Source: Mongoliimonas terrestris (GTDB lineage: Bacteria; Pseudomonadota; Alphaproteobacteria; Rhizobiales; Pleomorphomonadaceae). Taken from it: a stretch of DNA of 64,000 nucleotides. The stretch's first letter is position 1; each line of letters starts with the position of its first letter. The notes beneath the pieces are model-generated. The model was given only the letters and a program-made list of their open reading frames with translations. It did no database searches and had not been told where the DNA came from. Positions 36,013 through 44,313 of the stretch are shown here, piece after piece. The stretch is taken from assembly GCF_001927285.1 (NCBI RefSeq), contig NZ_MSIG01000012.1:91712-155711 (forward strand). Reading direction: 5' to 3'. The translations under genes and the position numbers were made by a program.

Positions 36013-36268
36013 ATTCGGAGCACGTCATCTTTATTAATTCACTGTGAAGTATTTAAATGCTGGAATTTGGACGCCGTCAACCCCGTCATGACGACTTTTC
36101 CACTTTTCGCATTGCAGCAAGACCTTGCTGCCATGCAAGCCGCACACGAGCGCCCACCCGCGACGCTCTTCCCAGCCCCCCGACGATACGCCCTTCCCAC
36201 CGGGACGCAATGCCCGCACCGTCGCTGCGCAAAAAAGCGGCACGCACCGCGGAGGCTCAGGGCGCCTC

Positions 36269-36367
36269 GACCATCCTGGTCAGCGCCGGCGGACCACCCA
36301 CGCATTTCCCCACCCGCCCCCAGCGACATGCGTGGCTGGTCCGGATGAACCGGACCACGACGATCGC
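36269..36367. repeat. REP-like inverted pair, family A
   Basis: The left arm is diverged (CCTGGTCAGCGCCGGCGGACC, then ACCCACGCAT). The right arm is ATGCGTGGCTGGTCCGGATG-AACCGGACCACGACGATCGC. The right arm is the same as that of the next copy at 36433, which suggests a recent local duplication of this half. Confidence 0.75.
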
Positions 36368-36432
36368 AGAGGTCGGTCGATGACGAGGAGCTCCCCTCGT
36401 CGAAGCGCCCTCCACTTCCCCGCCCCCTCCCC

Positions 36433-36530
36433 GATCGTCATGGGCCGCGCAGGCGGACCACCCACGCATTGCCCACCCGCTCCGTACGACATGCGTGGCT
36501 GGTCCGGATGAACCGGACCACGACGATCGC
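36433..36530. repeat. REP-like inverted pair, family A
   Basis: GATCGTCATGGGCCGCGCAG-GCGGACCACCCACGCAT faces ATGCGTGGCTGGTCCGGATG-AACCGGACCACGACGATCGC. Outer ends are exact inverse repeats of GATCGTC. Confidence 0.78.
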
Positions 36531-36591
36531 GGGGGGACGGCAGTGACGGCAACCCTCAGCCGCCGTCGCGCACCTCGCCACCCCCATTGAC

Positions 36592-36623
36592 CGTCATCCC
36601 GACGAAAGTCGGGATCCAGCCGA
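36592..36623 (+). repeat. Family B palindromic repeat
   Basis: CGTCATCCCGACGAAAGTCG-GGATCCAGCCGA. The stem CCCGAC-gaaa-GTCGGG carries a compensatory base-pair change (C-G to A-T) relative to the copy at 14481, which supports selection for, or inheritance of, the hairpin. Confidence 0.75.
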
Positions 36624-36663
36624 CGCCCCCGCCACACGCGCCGGTGCAATCCTCCCACCGACG

Positions 36664-36692
36664 GTTGGGCCCCGGCTTTCGCCGGGGTGACG
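36664..36692 (-). repeat. Family B palindromic repeat (reverse)
   Basis: GTTGGGCCCCGGC-tttc-GCCGGGGTGACG is in inverse orientation to the unit at 36592, 40 bp away. It is the same arrangement as the pair at 2889-2990. Confidence 0.72.
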
Positions 36693-36919
36693 CCATTGGA
36701 ATAGTGTCGAGCCCCAAAGACCAGGCCCAAACTTGTGCCCCCCGCGCGCTCCCGTCCCCTCCCGAACGCGCTCCACCCCCCCCTTCCCTCCTCCCCCATC
36801 ATCGGGGGCGGACGGCAGTTACCGCCACCCCACCCATTCCGCTTTCCCTCCCCATGCCCCTCCCCGCCCCCAACCCCACGCGCTACACTCCTCCGGAATC
36901 GCCCCCTCGAAAGGCCCCC

Positions 36920-37795
36920 ATGCCGGTCCAGAAGGTCTGCGCAGTCCTTGCCTGCAACGCGCCCTTCCTCGAGCAGGCGGTGCGCGCCATGGCGTCGATC
37001 CGCCGGTTCGCGGATCGCATCGGCGACGTGGAGGTCACGCTCGCCCTCGTCGCCATCGACCTCGACCCGAGCGCGCTCGAAACCCTTGAAGCCGACGGTG
37101 TCCGCGTCTTCACCGATCTCGACCGGCTGCCGACCTACGACAACCAGCCCCGGCACGGCTATTCGGCGACCTGCCGGCCCTACCTGCCCGACCTCTTCCC
37201 CGGCTTCGACGCCTATCTCTGGGTGGACGCGGACATCCGCTTCGTGCGGGCGGAGGGCCTTCTGTTCTGGCTGTCCGGCGCGCTCAATCCGGACGCCGCC
37301 CTCGTCATGTGCCAGGAGATCGAGCCCGCCTACACGGTGGTGCACAGCGCCCACAAGGCGCGGCTCTGGCACGAGGCCAAGATCGCCCGCATGAGCCGGG
37401 TCTGGTCCGGCGACCTGATGGAGCTTGCGCGCTATTTCGCGCCCTTCAACGGGGGCCTCTACGGGGCGCGCGCCGACAGCCCGATCTGGCCCACTTACCG
37501 GCGCCACTTCGAGGCGGCGCTCCGGCGCGGCTACGATCACTGGGCGGACCAGGACGCGCTCAACGTCTCGCTCCTGGAGGTCGGCCGCTACATCCGGGCG
37601 CCCGGCACCATGAACTGGATCGTCTCCCTCGCCCAGCCGCTCGCCCTCGACGACGGCAGCTTCCGCGATCCGGCATCGCCGGAGCGGATCATCAACGTGC
37701 TCCACCTCACCGAGTCCACCCGCGTGGTCGACGTCGGCGACGGTCGGCGCATGACCCGCTACGACGCCTACAAGATCCTCGGCTACACCGACTGA
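36920..37795 (+). CDS. Glycosyltransferase-like protein with DXD motif
   Basis: The 291-residue protein has a GT-A-like layout: an N-terminal strand VCAVLACNAPFLEQAVRAMA, a metal-binding LWVDADIRF motif near residue 102, and a later HWADQDALNVSLLE typical of family 8-type or related transferases that use nucleotide sugars. AAAGG precedes the ATG at 36920. In-frame codons back to 36587 run through a repeat and are not coding. It has no signal peptide or membrane helix and no neighbouring polysaccharide genes, so donor and acceptor are unknown. Confidence 0.72.
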   Translation: MPVQKVCAVLACNAPFLEQAVRAMASIRRFADRIGDVEVTLALVAIDLDPSALETLEADGVRVFTDLDRLPTYDNQPRHGYSATCRPYLPDLFPGFDAYLWVDADIRFVRAEGLLFWLSGALNPDAALVMCQEIEPAYTVVHSAHKARLWHEAKIARMSRVWSGDLMELARYFAPFNGGLYGARADSPIWPTYRRHFEAALRRGYDHWADQDALNVSLLEVGRYIRAPGTMNWIVSLAQPLALDDGSFRDPASPERIINVLHLTESTRVVDVGDGRRMTRYDAYKILGYTD

Positions 37796-37819
37796 CCCCG
37801 CCGGCGACCGCTGCCCGGC

Positions 37820-38728
37820 CTAGATCCCACCCGCGTCCTTCCACAGCCACGCCGCCCCGCGCACCCCGGAGCTGTCGCCATGCAGCGCCTTGCGGATCGG
37901 CGTCTCGACGCTGTCGGAGAACACGTAGGGCACCACGAGCCCCGGCAGGTCCGCGTAGAGTTCGTCCACGTTGGACATGCCGCCGCCGAGCACCAGCACG
38001 TCCGGATCGAGGATGTCGATGAGGAGCGCCAGCGACCGCGCCAGCCGGTCCGCGTACACCTCATAGGTTGCACGCGCCACCGGGTCGCCGCCCCGCATCC
38101 GGGCGATGATCTCGGCGCCCGTCGGCCGTTCGCCAGTGCGCCGGTGGTATTCGTCCTGGAAGCCCGTGCCGGAGCAGTACATGTCCAGGCACCCGTGCCG
38201 GCCGCACCAGCACTTGGGGCCGGGCAGTTCGTCCGGCTTCGGCCAGGGCAGCGTATAGTGGCCGATTTCGCCGCCAAGCCCCTGGAATCCCGTGTGCGTG
38301 CGGCCGTCGATGGCGATGCCGGAGCCGTGTCCGGTGCCGAGGATGATGCCCTGCACCACCCGCGCGCCGGCCCCCGCCCCGTCCACCGCCTCGGAGACGG
38401 CGAAGCAGTTCGCGTCGTTGGCAAGGCGCACCGGCCGGCCGAGGGCGGCCTCCAGGTCGCGGGCCAGCGGCTTGCCGTTCAGCCACCAGGAGTTGGCGTT
38501 CCGCACCAGGCCGGTCTTCGGATTGGGGCTGCCCGGCAGGCCGATTCCGACCGTCCCGGTCTCGCCGGCGTGCGTCTCGGCGACGGCCACCAGCTCCACC
38601 ACCGCCCGGATCGAGCCTTCGTAGTCCTCGCGCGGGGTCGGCATGCGGTGGCGGACCTTTTCGGTCCCGTCGGCCGCAAGGCCGATGACCTCCATCTTGG
38701 TGCCGCCCCAGTCGATCCCGATCAGCAT
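37820..38728 (-). CDS. ROK-family sugar kinase
   Basis: The 302-residue protein has the N-terminal ATP-binding GIDWGGTKMEV (residues 4-14), a sugar-binding ANDANCFAVSEA, the zinc motif CWCGRHGCLDMYCSG and a LVLGGGMSN adenosine motif. These mark an active hexokinase-type ROK enzyme (fructokinase, glucokinase or N-acetylhexosamine kinase), and the exact sugar is open. GAGGAGGCG precedes the start at 38728. It lies a few kilobases from the ROK-regulated ABC importer on the same strand and may phosphorylate its substrate. Confidence 0.9.
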   Translation of the reverse strand: MLIGIDWGGTKMEVIGLAADGTEKVRHRMPTPREDYEGSIRAVVELVAVAETHAGETGTVGIGLPGSPNPKTGLVRNANSWWLNGKPLARDLEAALGRPVRLANDANCFAVSEAVDGAGAGARVVQGIILGTGHGSGIAIDGRTHTGFQGLGGEIGHYTLPWPKPDELPGPKCWCGRHGCLDMYCSGTGFQDEYHRRTGERPTGAEIIARMRGGDPVARATYEVYADRLARSLALLIDILDPDVLVLGGGMSNVDELYADLPGLVVPYVFSDSVETPIRKALHGDSSGVRGAAWLWKDAGGI

Positions 38729-38804
38729 CCGCGCCTCCTCCCGGTTCGGCCGAGAGGTAGCAGAGCGCACTCGCCCTGTCATGGCGGGCGGGCGTCGAGG
38801 TTCG

Positions 38805-39821
38805 TCAGATCGCCGTCGCCGCCGGCTCGCCTTCGCGCGCCTCCGGCTTCGGCGGCATCAGCACGATCAGCGCCTTGGGGTCGACGGACAGGCGGAAGGG
38901 CGGCGGCAGGCGGCGCAGTTCGCCGTCGATGGAGATGCGCAGGTTCGGCCGCCGGCTGGCGATCGTCACCCGCCGGACCGCCGTCACGTCCAACCGGGAG
39001 TTGGAGCGCCAGCGGCCGAGCGCGGCCATCAGCGCCGCCATCACGAAGTCCATGCGCCCACGGGCGGGTAGCAGCACCAGGTCGAGGTCGCCCTGGGTCA
39101 GGTCCTCCGCGTGCGGAAAGTCGCCGAAGCCCTCGCGGAACGAACCCACCGTCACCGCCGCCTGGTAGTAGCGGGCGCGCGGCTTTTCGAAGTCGCCGGA
39201 AAAGGCCAGCGACATCTGCTTCAGGGAGCGCACGGTGCGCAGCCACACGCGCAGCGATGCCAGCATCTTGCCGATCCTGGATCCATAGGGCATCGCCTCC
39301 CGCACCTCGATGAACTGCGGGTGGAAACCAAGACTCACATGGTGGAGGAAGACCCAGCGCCGGTCCGTTTCGTCGACGAGCACGCCCACGTCCACCGGCC
39401 GCACCACGCAGCCGGCGAGCGCCGCCAGCGTCTCGTCGAGGCCGATCGGGATGGCGAGCGAGCGGGCGAACAGGTTGAAGGTGCCGAGCGGGATCACGCC
39501 CATCGCCTTGCCAGTGCCGACGAACACCTGCCCGGCGCTCGACACCGACCCGTCGCCGCCGCCGACGATCACCGTGTCCACATCCGGCCGTTCCGCAAAG
39601 CCCGTGAGGGTCCGCGTCCAGGCCTTCGGCTCCACGAACTGGATGTCGACGAGGGTGCCGACGGCCGCCACCGCGTCCCGGATCCGCGCCACCAGGTCGG
39701 CCCGGTCGGAGGCCCGCGCGGCCCCCGCCTTGGCGTTGATCACCACCACGACCCGGCCCGCCGGCCCGCCGGAAGCCCGGCCCGGAGCCTCGTCCACACC
39801 CGCCTCGTCCAGACTGGTCAT
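38805..39821 (-). CDS. Diacylglycerol kinase / lipid kinase family protein
   Basis: The 338-residue protein has the catalytic-domain motifs of the DAGK family: VVVVINAKAGAAR near residue 24, GGGDGS at 87-92 and PLGTFN at 111-116 (family PxGTxN), then a C-terminal beta-sandwich with VRRVTIASRRPNLRISIDGE. Such bacterial enzymes phosphorylate diacylglycerol, phosphatidylglycerol or sphingoid lipids, and the acceptor is not predictable here. It ends 77 bp before the ROK kinase start, so co-transcription is possible. Confidence 0.88.
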   Translation of the reverse strand: MTSLDEAGVDEAPGRASGGPAGRVVVVINAKAGAARASDRADLVARIRDAVAAVGTLVDIQFVEPKAWTRTLTGFAERPDVDTVIVGGGDGSVSSAGQVFVGTGKAMGVIPLGTFNLFARSLAIPIGLDETLAALAGCVVRPVDVGVLVDETDRRWVFLHHVSLGFHPQFIEVREAMPYGSRIGKMLASLRVWLRTVRSLKQMSLAFSGDFEKPRARYYQAAVTVGSFREGFGDFPHAEDLTQGDLDLVLLPARGRMDFVMAALMAALGRWRSNSRLDVTAVRRVTIASRRPNLRISIDGELRRLPPPFRLSVDPKALIVLMPPKPEAREGEPAATAI

Positions 39822-39948
39822 GCGGTTCGGCTCCCTCGGGCCGGCGATCTGCCCACGTCGACGGTCCCCCGCCGTCCGCCCGACGAGGGATCCGACATCT
39901 GATGTCGAAGTGGCGCCCCGCGCGTTCGGCGGAGCGCCTGATCGAGGG

Positions 39949-40749
39949 TCAGGCGTAGGTGGCGCGCCGCATGTCGCCGGCGCTGTCGCGGAAGAACAGC
40001 GCCTGGCTGACCACCGCCTTCACCATGTCCTGGCGGAACGGCTTGGTGATGAGGAAGGCCGGCTCCGGCCGCTCGCCGGTCAGGAGGCGCTCCGGATAGG
40101 CGGTGATGAACACCACCGGCACGGACAGCCCCGGCAGGATCTCGTTCACCGCATCGAGGCCGGACGATCCGTCCGCCAACTGGATGTCCGCGAGGATGAG
40201 GCCCGGACGCTTCGACTGGGCCATCTCCACCGCTTCCTTGTGGGTGCGGGCGTTGCCGACGACCGTGTGGCCGAGGCTCTCCACCAGCATCTCGAGGTCC
40301 ATGGCGATGATCGGCTCGTCCTCGATGATGAGCACGTCCGTGGCGACCTGGCCGGCGATCTCGCGACCGGCCGTATCGATGAGTTGCGTCAATTCGGTTT
40401 CCTCGACGGCAAGCACCAGGGCGGCTTCCGACGTGGAGAAGCCCTCCACGGTGGTCAGCAGAAAGGCCTGTCGCGGCCGGGGCGTCAGCGCCTCGACGGC
40501 ACGGAGCCCGGTGCCGGGCTGTTCGTGGGGATCCTCGCCATTGACGGCGACCGAGTTCCAGATCTGGGAGAAGACGCGATAGAGCGCCACCCGGCCCGGC
40601 AGACTGCGATCGAACGAATCCGGCGAAGCGACGAGCGCCTCCAGCACCGCGACGACATAGGCGTCACCGCTGGTCTGGGTTCCGTTCAGGGCTCGGGCAT
40701 ACCGGCGAAGGTAGGGAAGGTGCGGCGCGATGGTCTCGGACAGCGACAT
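39949..40749 (-). CDS. phyR: PhyR, response regulator of the general stress response
   Basis: PhyR is the anti-anti-sigma factor of the alphaproteobacterial general stress response. The 266-residue protein has an N-terminal sigma-like domain (residues 1 to about 130, including PHLPYLRRYARAL and PRPRQAFLLTTVEGFSTSEA) and a C-terminal receiver (VLIIEDEPIIAMD, phospho-acceptor Asp188 in LADIQLADG, Thr216 and Lys236). When phosphorylated it binds NepR and frees EcfG. It is divergent from nepR-ecfG and has its own EcfG-type promoter at 40891-40915. Confidence 0.97.
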   Translation of the reverse strand: MSLSETIAPHLPYLRRYARALNGTQTSGDAYVVAVLEALVASPDSFDRSLPGRVALYRVFSQIWNSVAVNGEDPHEQPGTGLRAVEALTPRPRQAFLLTTVEGFSTSEAALVLAVEETELTQLIDTAGREIAGQVATDVLIIEDEPIIAMDLEMLVESLGHTVVGNARTHKEAVEMAQSKRPGLILADIQLADGSSGLDAVNEILPGLSVPVVFITAYPERLLTGERPEPAFLITKPFRQDMVKAVVSQALFFRDSAGDMRRATYA

Positions 40750-40890
40750 GCTATCTGCGGCTCCTCGTCTTTACGACGTTATGATCTGTCGACCTGAAAA
40801 CGAGGGAAGCGCCTGATCGCGACAAGGTCGCCCGCCGCCCCACCCGCAGGCACCCGGACGACGCGAAAACGCGGTTCCGGCTGCTGCATC

Positions 40891-40915
40891 AACGCACGTC
40901 TCTGCATGCGGTTCC
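40891..40915 (-). promoter_or_regulatory. EcfG-dependent promoter of phyR
   Basis: On the minus strand the sequence reads GGAAC, 16 bases, CGTT, an exact match to the EcfG consensus GGAAC-N16/17-CGTT. It lies about 142 bp upstream of the phyR start. It implies that phyR is part of its own regulon (positive feedback). Confidence 0.85.
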
Positions 40916-40966
40916 ACCCTGGACGGTCAAGCTGAAGCTATTTTTCGCGATCCGGCCTTTCGCCCT

Positions 40967-40991
40967 GGAACCAGGAACCGTCCCGCACGTT
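40967..40991 (+). promoter_or_regulatory. EcfG-dependent promoter of nepR-ecfG
   Basis: GGAAC at 40967-40971, 16 bases, CGTT at 40988-40991 exactly matches the EcfG consensus. Expected transcription starts near 41000, which rules out the longer nepR frame that opens at 40990. Overlapping GGAACC and GGTTCC motifs around it form a partial dyad. Confidence 0.88.
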
Positions 40992-41067
40992 GACGGTTCC
41001 GAGTTCGAAAACAACGACGAGCGGTTCATACTCCCGCCGTGACGAGAACACCGCGAAGGACACTCTC

Positions 41068-41367
41068 TTGACCCGCGACAACACGAACAAGGACCTGCCG
41101 GAACGGGCCCTGAATGCGGAACAGCCGGACAGAGACACGCGCCCGATGTCTCCGGACCTCCAGGCCCACATCGGCCTTCGCCTGAAGGCCTTCTACGACA
41201 GCGTCCTGTCGGAGCCCATCCCGGACCGCTTCGCCCAGCTTCTCGACCGGCTCGACGACGCGGAGGCCAAGCCCGACCTCACGGCCATCGATCCGGCGGA
41301 CACGGCGGACGGCACCGACAGCGCGGCAGCGCCGATGCGAACGGTGGGATCGGACATCCAGTCATGA
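41068..41367 (+). CDS. nepR: NepR, anti-sigma factor of EcfG
   Basis: NepR sequesters EcfG until phospho-PhyR binds it. The conserved core IGLRLKAFYDSVLSEPIPDR, followed by FAQLLDRLDDAE, matches NepR helix alpha 1 and 2. I chose the TTG at 41068, with GAAGGA eight bases upstream, giving 99 residues. The frame opening at 40990 lies inside the promoter and cannot be used from it. An ATG further in (MSPDLQAHIG) is the alternative. The gene overlaps ecfG by 4 bp (ATGA). Confidence 0.92.
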   Translation: MTRDNTNKDLPERALNAEQPDRDTRPMSPDLQAHIGLRLKAFYDSVLSEPIPDRFAQLLDRLDDAEAKPDLTAIDPADTADGTDSAAAPMRTVGSDIQS

Positions 41368-41951
41368 GCGGAAGCGATACGGGCAAGGAGACCAGGCGCG
41401 GCCTCCGCGACGAGCTGCTCGCCGCGATTCCGCCACTGCGCGCCTTCGCGGTCTCCCTGACCGCGGACAGCGATCGCGCGGACGACCTGGTACAGGAAAC
41501 CCTGGTGAAGGCGTGGTCGAACCTCGACAGCTTCACGCCCGGCACCAACATGCGCGCTTGGCTCTTCACCATCCTGCGCAACACCTTCTACTCCAACCAC
41601 CGCAAGCAGCGCCGCGAGGTGCAGGACGTGGAAGGCGAGCACGCCGCCCGCCTCGCCACCCACCCGAGCCAGAACGGCCACATGGACCTCGCCGACTTCC
41701 GCGCCGCCCTGTCGCGGCTGCCGGACGACCAGCGCGAGGCGCTGATCCTGATCGGCGCCAGCGGCTTCTCCTACGAGGAGGCGGCCGAGATCTGCGGCTG
41801 CGCCGTCGGCACGGTCAAGAGCCGGGTCAACCGGGCGCGCAACAAGCTCGTGGAGATCATGTCCATCACGTCGGCCGAGGCGTTCGGCCCGGACGACGCC
41901 ACCCAGGCGGTGATGGGCGATCCCGTTGTGGCGATCCGGTCCGGAACCTGA
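41364..41951 (+). CDS. ecfG: EcfG-type RNA polymerase sigma factor
   Basis: This 195-residue ECF15-group sigma factor directs transcription from GGAAC-N-CGTT promoters. Region 2 is visible in DRADDLVQETLVKAWSNLDS and MRAWLFTILRNTFYSNHRK. Region 4 carries the helix-turn-helix FSYEEAAEICGCAVGTVKSR. It is translationally coupled to nepR, which keeps sigma and anti-sigma levels matched. The C-terminal tail after MSITSAEAFG is short and acidic. Confidence 0.95.
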   Translation: MSGSDTGKETRRGLRDELLAAIPPLRAFAVSLTADSDRADDLVQETLVKAWSNLDSFTPGTNMRAWLFTILRNTFYSNHRKQRREVQDVEGEHAARLATHPSQNGHMDLADFRAALSRLPDDQREALILIGASGFSYEEAAEICGCAVGTVKSRVNRARNKLVEIMSITSAEAFGPDDATQAVMGDPVVAIRSGT

Positions 41952-41968
41952 CACCCTCCCCGAACGTC
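41943..41968 (+). promoter_or_regulatory. Near-match to an EcfG promoter upstream of the histidine kinase
   Basis: GGAAC (overlapping the ecfG stop), 17 bases, CGTC. It differs from the consensus only in the last base of the -10 element. If active it would start transcripts about 180 bp before the histidine kinase gene. Confidence 0.3.
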
Positions 41969-42156
41969 TTGGACGGGAAGGTTCTGAACGTCCCGGTCGG
42001 CAACGAACCATGCCCCCTTGGCCCGCCGCGCGGCCCCGTCCGGTCTCGCGTCGGTCGGCCTCCCCCGGCGGCGATCCTGGACACCCGATGGGCTGAAGCC
42101 GGCCAACGTCATGGAGTAGGCTGGAACGTGAGCGTAGAGGTCCAACGGAACCTGGT

Positions 42157-43785
42157 GTGGCCGTGACCGGCGGGCTTCCCCTCGGCGTGCGCATCGGCCT
42201 GCTTCTGGTCGCGGCCGTGCTGCCGCTGGCCACGCTCGGCGCCGTCTATGCCTGGACGGCGGGCGAGACCGCGCGCGAGGCGGAGATGCGGGCCCGCTAC
42301 GAGACCGCCCGCGTGGTCGCCGGCCTCGTGGAGGCCGTCAGCGAAGGCGCCGCCCGGGCGACCGACATCACGCTCGCCATCGACGGCGTCGCCACCGATC
42401 CGAACCGCTGCCGCACCGCCCTCACCCGCCTCATGGACCTTGTCGACAAGATCGCCGACGCCTCCATCCTGTCCGGCGGCGAGCGGGTGTGCGGCCTCGT
42501 GCGCACCGGCACCGGCCTTCAGCCGGTCACCGGTACCGTGCTCTCCCTGGCCCCTCGCCCCGACGCCGTGATGGCCATCGGCGCCGGCGACCGGCCGTCG
42601 ATCCGCATCGTCCGCACCCGGCCGGCCGGCCCCGGTCCGATCGCCCTCATCCATGTGGCGCTCGATCCGATCTGGCAGCGGATCGCCACCTCCGTCGCCG
42701 GCCTCGGCCGCAGCCGCGTCTTCCTCCTCACCGAGGCCGGCGGCGTCATCGCCGACCCGGAGGGCGTGGTGGAGACGGCGGAAATCTCCGCCGTGGTCGC
42801 CGCCGTCAACAATGTCAGCGCGGGCGGCCTGCCGGTGGTGCAGGTGAACGCGCCCGGCGCCGGCTATGTGGCCATCGCCCGCGTCGCCGAGACCAACGTG
42901 CGGGTCGCCGTCACCAGCGACGTCAGCGCCATCACGCCGCCGCTGCCGGTCCGCATCGCCCTCGTGGCCGGCCTACCCTTCCTCTTCCTGGTCGCCGCCG
43001 TCGCGATCGCGTGGTTCGGCGTCGACCGGCTGGTGAACCGCTGGGTCCGCCGCCTCGGCCGTGTCACCCGCCACTACGGCGAGGGCGCCCTGTCGGAACG
43101 GGTCGGCGCGCTCCACAACGCCCCGGAGGAATTCCGCCAGTTCGGCGAAAGCTTCGACACCATGGCGGCCCGCATCGAGGTGCGCTCGGCCGACCTGGAA
43201 CGGGCGCTCGCGGAGAAGAACCACTTCGTCCGCGAGCTTCACCACCGGGTGAAGAACAATTTCCAGATGATCGCCAGCCTGCTGACCCTGCAGCGGCGCG
43301 AGGCCGACGCGGCCACCGAGGTGGCGATCCGGGAGGCGCACGACCGGGTGCAGGCCCTCGCCGCCGCCTATCGGGCGTCCTATGCGGACGGCGAGACCGG
43401 CCAGGTGCCGATCGCCTCCCTGATGGTGGATCTGGTCGAGCGGCTGCGCGAAAGCGCCGATCTCACCGGCCGGTCCGTCACCATGGAGGAGATGGGCGAG
43501 GGCATGGCGCTGCATCTCGACCGGGCGATCCCCTTCGCGCTCCTGATGACCGAGCTCTTGGTGCCGGTGTTCGACCGCGCGCACACCAGCGACGACACCG
43601 TCCGCATTTCGGTAGCCTGGCTCGACGAAACCCGCACCCGCTTCTGCGCGTCCATCGTCACCGGCCACGACGACGTGACGGTAACCCGCCCCCTCTCCGA
43701 ACGGCTTGCGCGCGCCTACGCGGCGCAGCTCGGCGCCGACGTGCGCCGCGAGGGCCATCGCATCGACGTGACGCTGGAGCCCTGA
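42157..43785 (+). CDS. HisKA_2/HWE-type sensor histidine kinase with degenerate catalytic domain
   Basis: The 542-residue protein has a membrane helix at 12-32, an extracytoplasmic sensor region of about 230 residues, a second helix near 266-288, a HAMP-like segment and a HisKA_2 dimerisation domain with LHHRVKNNFQMIASLL (phospho-acceptor His362). The C-terminal ATPase region is unusual: where an N-box NELVTNALKHA is expected it has TELLVPVFDRAH, and no DNGVGLP-type G1 box is visible. By location it should signal to PhyR, as a phosphotransfer partner or phosphatase if not as a kinase. The start GTG at 42157 is not certain. Confidence 0.85.
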   Translation: MAVTGGLPLGVRIGLLLVAAVLPLATLGAVYAWTAGETAREAEMRARYETARVVAGLVEAVSEGAARATDITLAIDGVATDPNRCRTALTRLMDLVDKIADASILSGGERVCGLVRTGTGLQPVTGTVLSLAPRPDAVMAIGAGDRPSIRIVRTRPAGPGPIALIHVALDPIWQRIATSVAGLGRSRVFLLTEAGGVIADPEGVVETAEISAVVAAVNNVSAGGLPVVQVNAPGAGYVAIARVAETNVRVAVTSDVSAITPPLPVRIALVAGLPFLFLVAAVAIAWFGVDRLVNRWVRRLGRVTRHYGEGALSERVGALHNAPEEFRQFGESFDTMAARIEVRSADLERALAEKNHFVRELHHRVKNNFQMIASLLTLQRREADAATEVAIREAHDRVQALAAAYRASYADGETGQVPIASLMVDLVERLRESADLTGRSVTMEEMGEGMALHLDRAIPFALLMTELLVPVFDRAHTSDDTVRISVAWLDETRTRFCASIVTGHDDVTVTRPLSERLARAYAAQLGADVRREGHRIDVTLEP

Positions 43786-44032
43786 TCGCCTCTGACCTTC
43801 GGGATGGACGCGACGCGGTCGGCCCAGCCCGGACAGCGGTCGACCGGCCCAGGCGTGCCCGCACCCAGCCCCGACCACCGGCTCGCAACCCGCTTGCGCC
43901 CCGCCCGGACAGAAGAAAGCCGGCGCGGATCGCTCCGGCCGGCCTCAAGGCGTTAGGGTCCAGGGAGACGGCCGCGCGGCCTTCAGGGAGGGGTAAGGCG
44001 CGCGACCGCTGGCGTCATGACGTGTCCCGAAG

Positions 44033-44058
44033 GTGTGCCGGCCGGTCGGCCGACACAC
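44033..44058 (-). terminator. Hairpin downstream of the DUF1328 gene
   Basis: GTGTG-c-CGGCC, loop GGTC, GGCCG-a-CACAC forms two 5-bp helices around one mismatch, 10 bp after the stop at 44068 on the minus strand. There is no T-run. The 282-bp gap from 43786 holds no other feature I recognise. Confidence 0.35.
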
Positions 44059-44067
44059 CCGCGGGGG

Positions 44068-44247
44068 TCAGACGGCGGGCGGACGGCGGCCCGACACCAG
44101 TCCGTAGATGAGCGACACGACGAACAGCACGATCGCCACGAAGAAGATCAGCTTGGCGATGCCGACGGCCGTTCCGGCGATGCCGCCGAATCCGAGCGCC
44201 GCCGCGATCAGCGCAATGATCAGAAAAGTGAGTGCCCAGCCCAGCAT
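44068..44247 (-). CDS. DUF1328 (UPF0391) small membrane protein, stress regulon member
   Basis: The 59-residue protein is two membrane helices with a short loop (MLGWALTFLIIALIAAALGF and AKLIFFVAIVLFVVSLIYGL), the DUF1328 pattern. GGAGGG precedes the start at 44247. An exact EcfG promoter lies 67 bp upstream, so it is probably induced in the general stress response. Its molecular role is not known. The longer in-frame ORF to 44376 starts upstream of the promoter and is not used. Confidence 0.9.
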   Translation of the reverse strand: MLGWALTFLIIALIAAALGFGGIAGTAVGIAKLIFFVAIVLFVVSLIYGLVSGRRPPAV

Positions 44248-44313
44248 TGTCAGCCCTCCGTCAGAGATTTCGGTCATCGACAACATGGCATGTCGATGAT
44301 CTGATGCTGGATC

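Larger units (their letters stand above)
36013..36919. other. 907-bp repeat-rich divergent intergenic region
   Basis: No gene is supported. The left 150 bp next to the ROK regulator are comparatively AT-rich and should contain its promoter and operator. Two family A pairs (36269, 36433) and two family B units (36592, 36664) follow, then a strongly pyrimidine-rich tract from about 36730 to 36900 (long C and CT runs) just before the glycosyltransferase gene. Confidence 0.6.

Noticed and set aside
40990..41367. Longer nepR starting at 40990
   Set aside because: That TTG lies inside the CGTT element of the EcfG promoter, so it would be upstream of the transcript start. TTG 41068 has a ribosome site.
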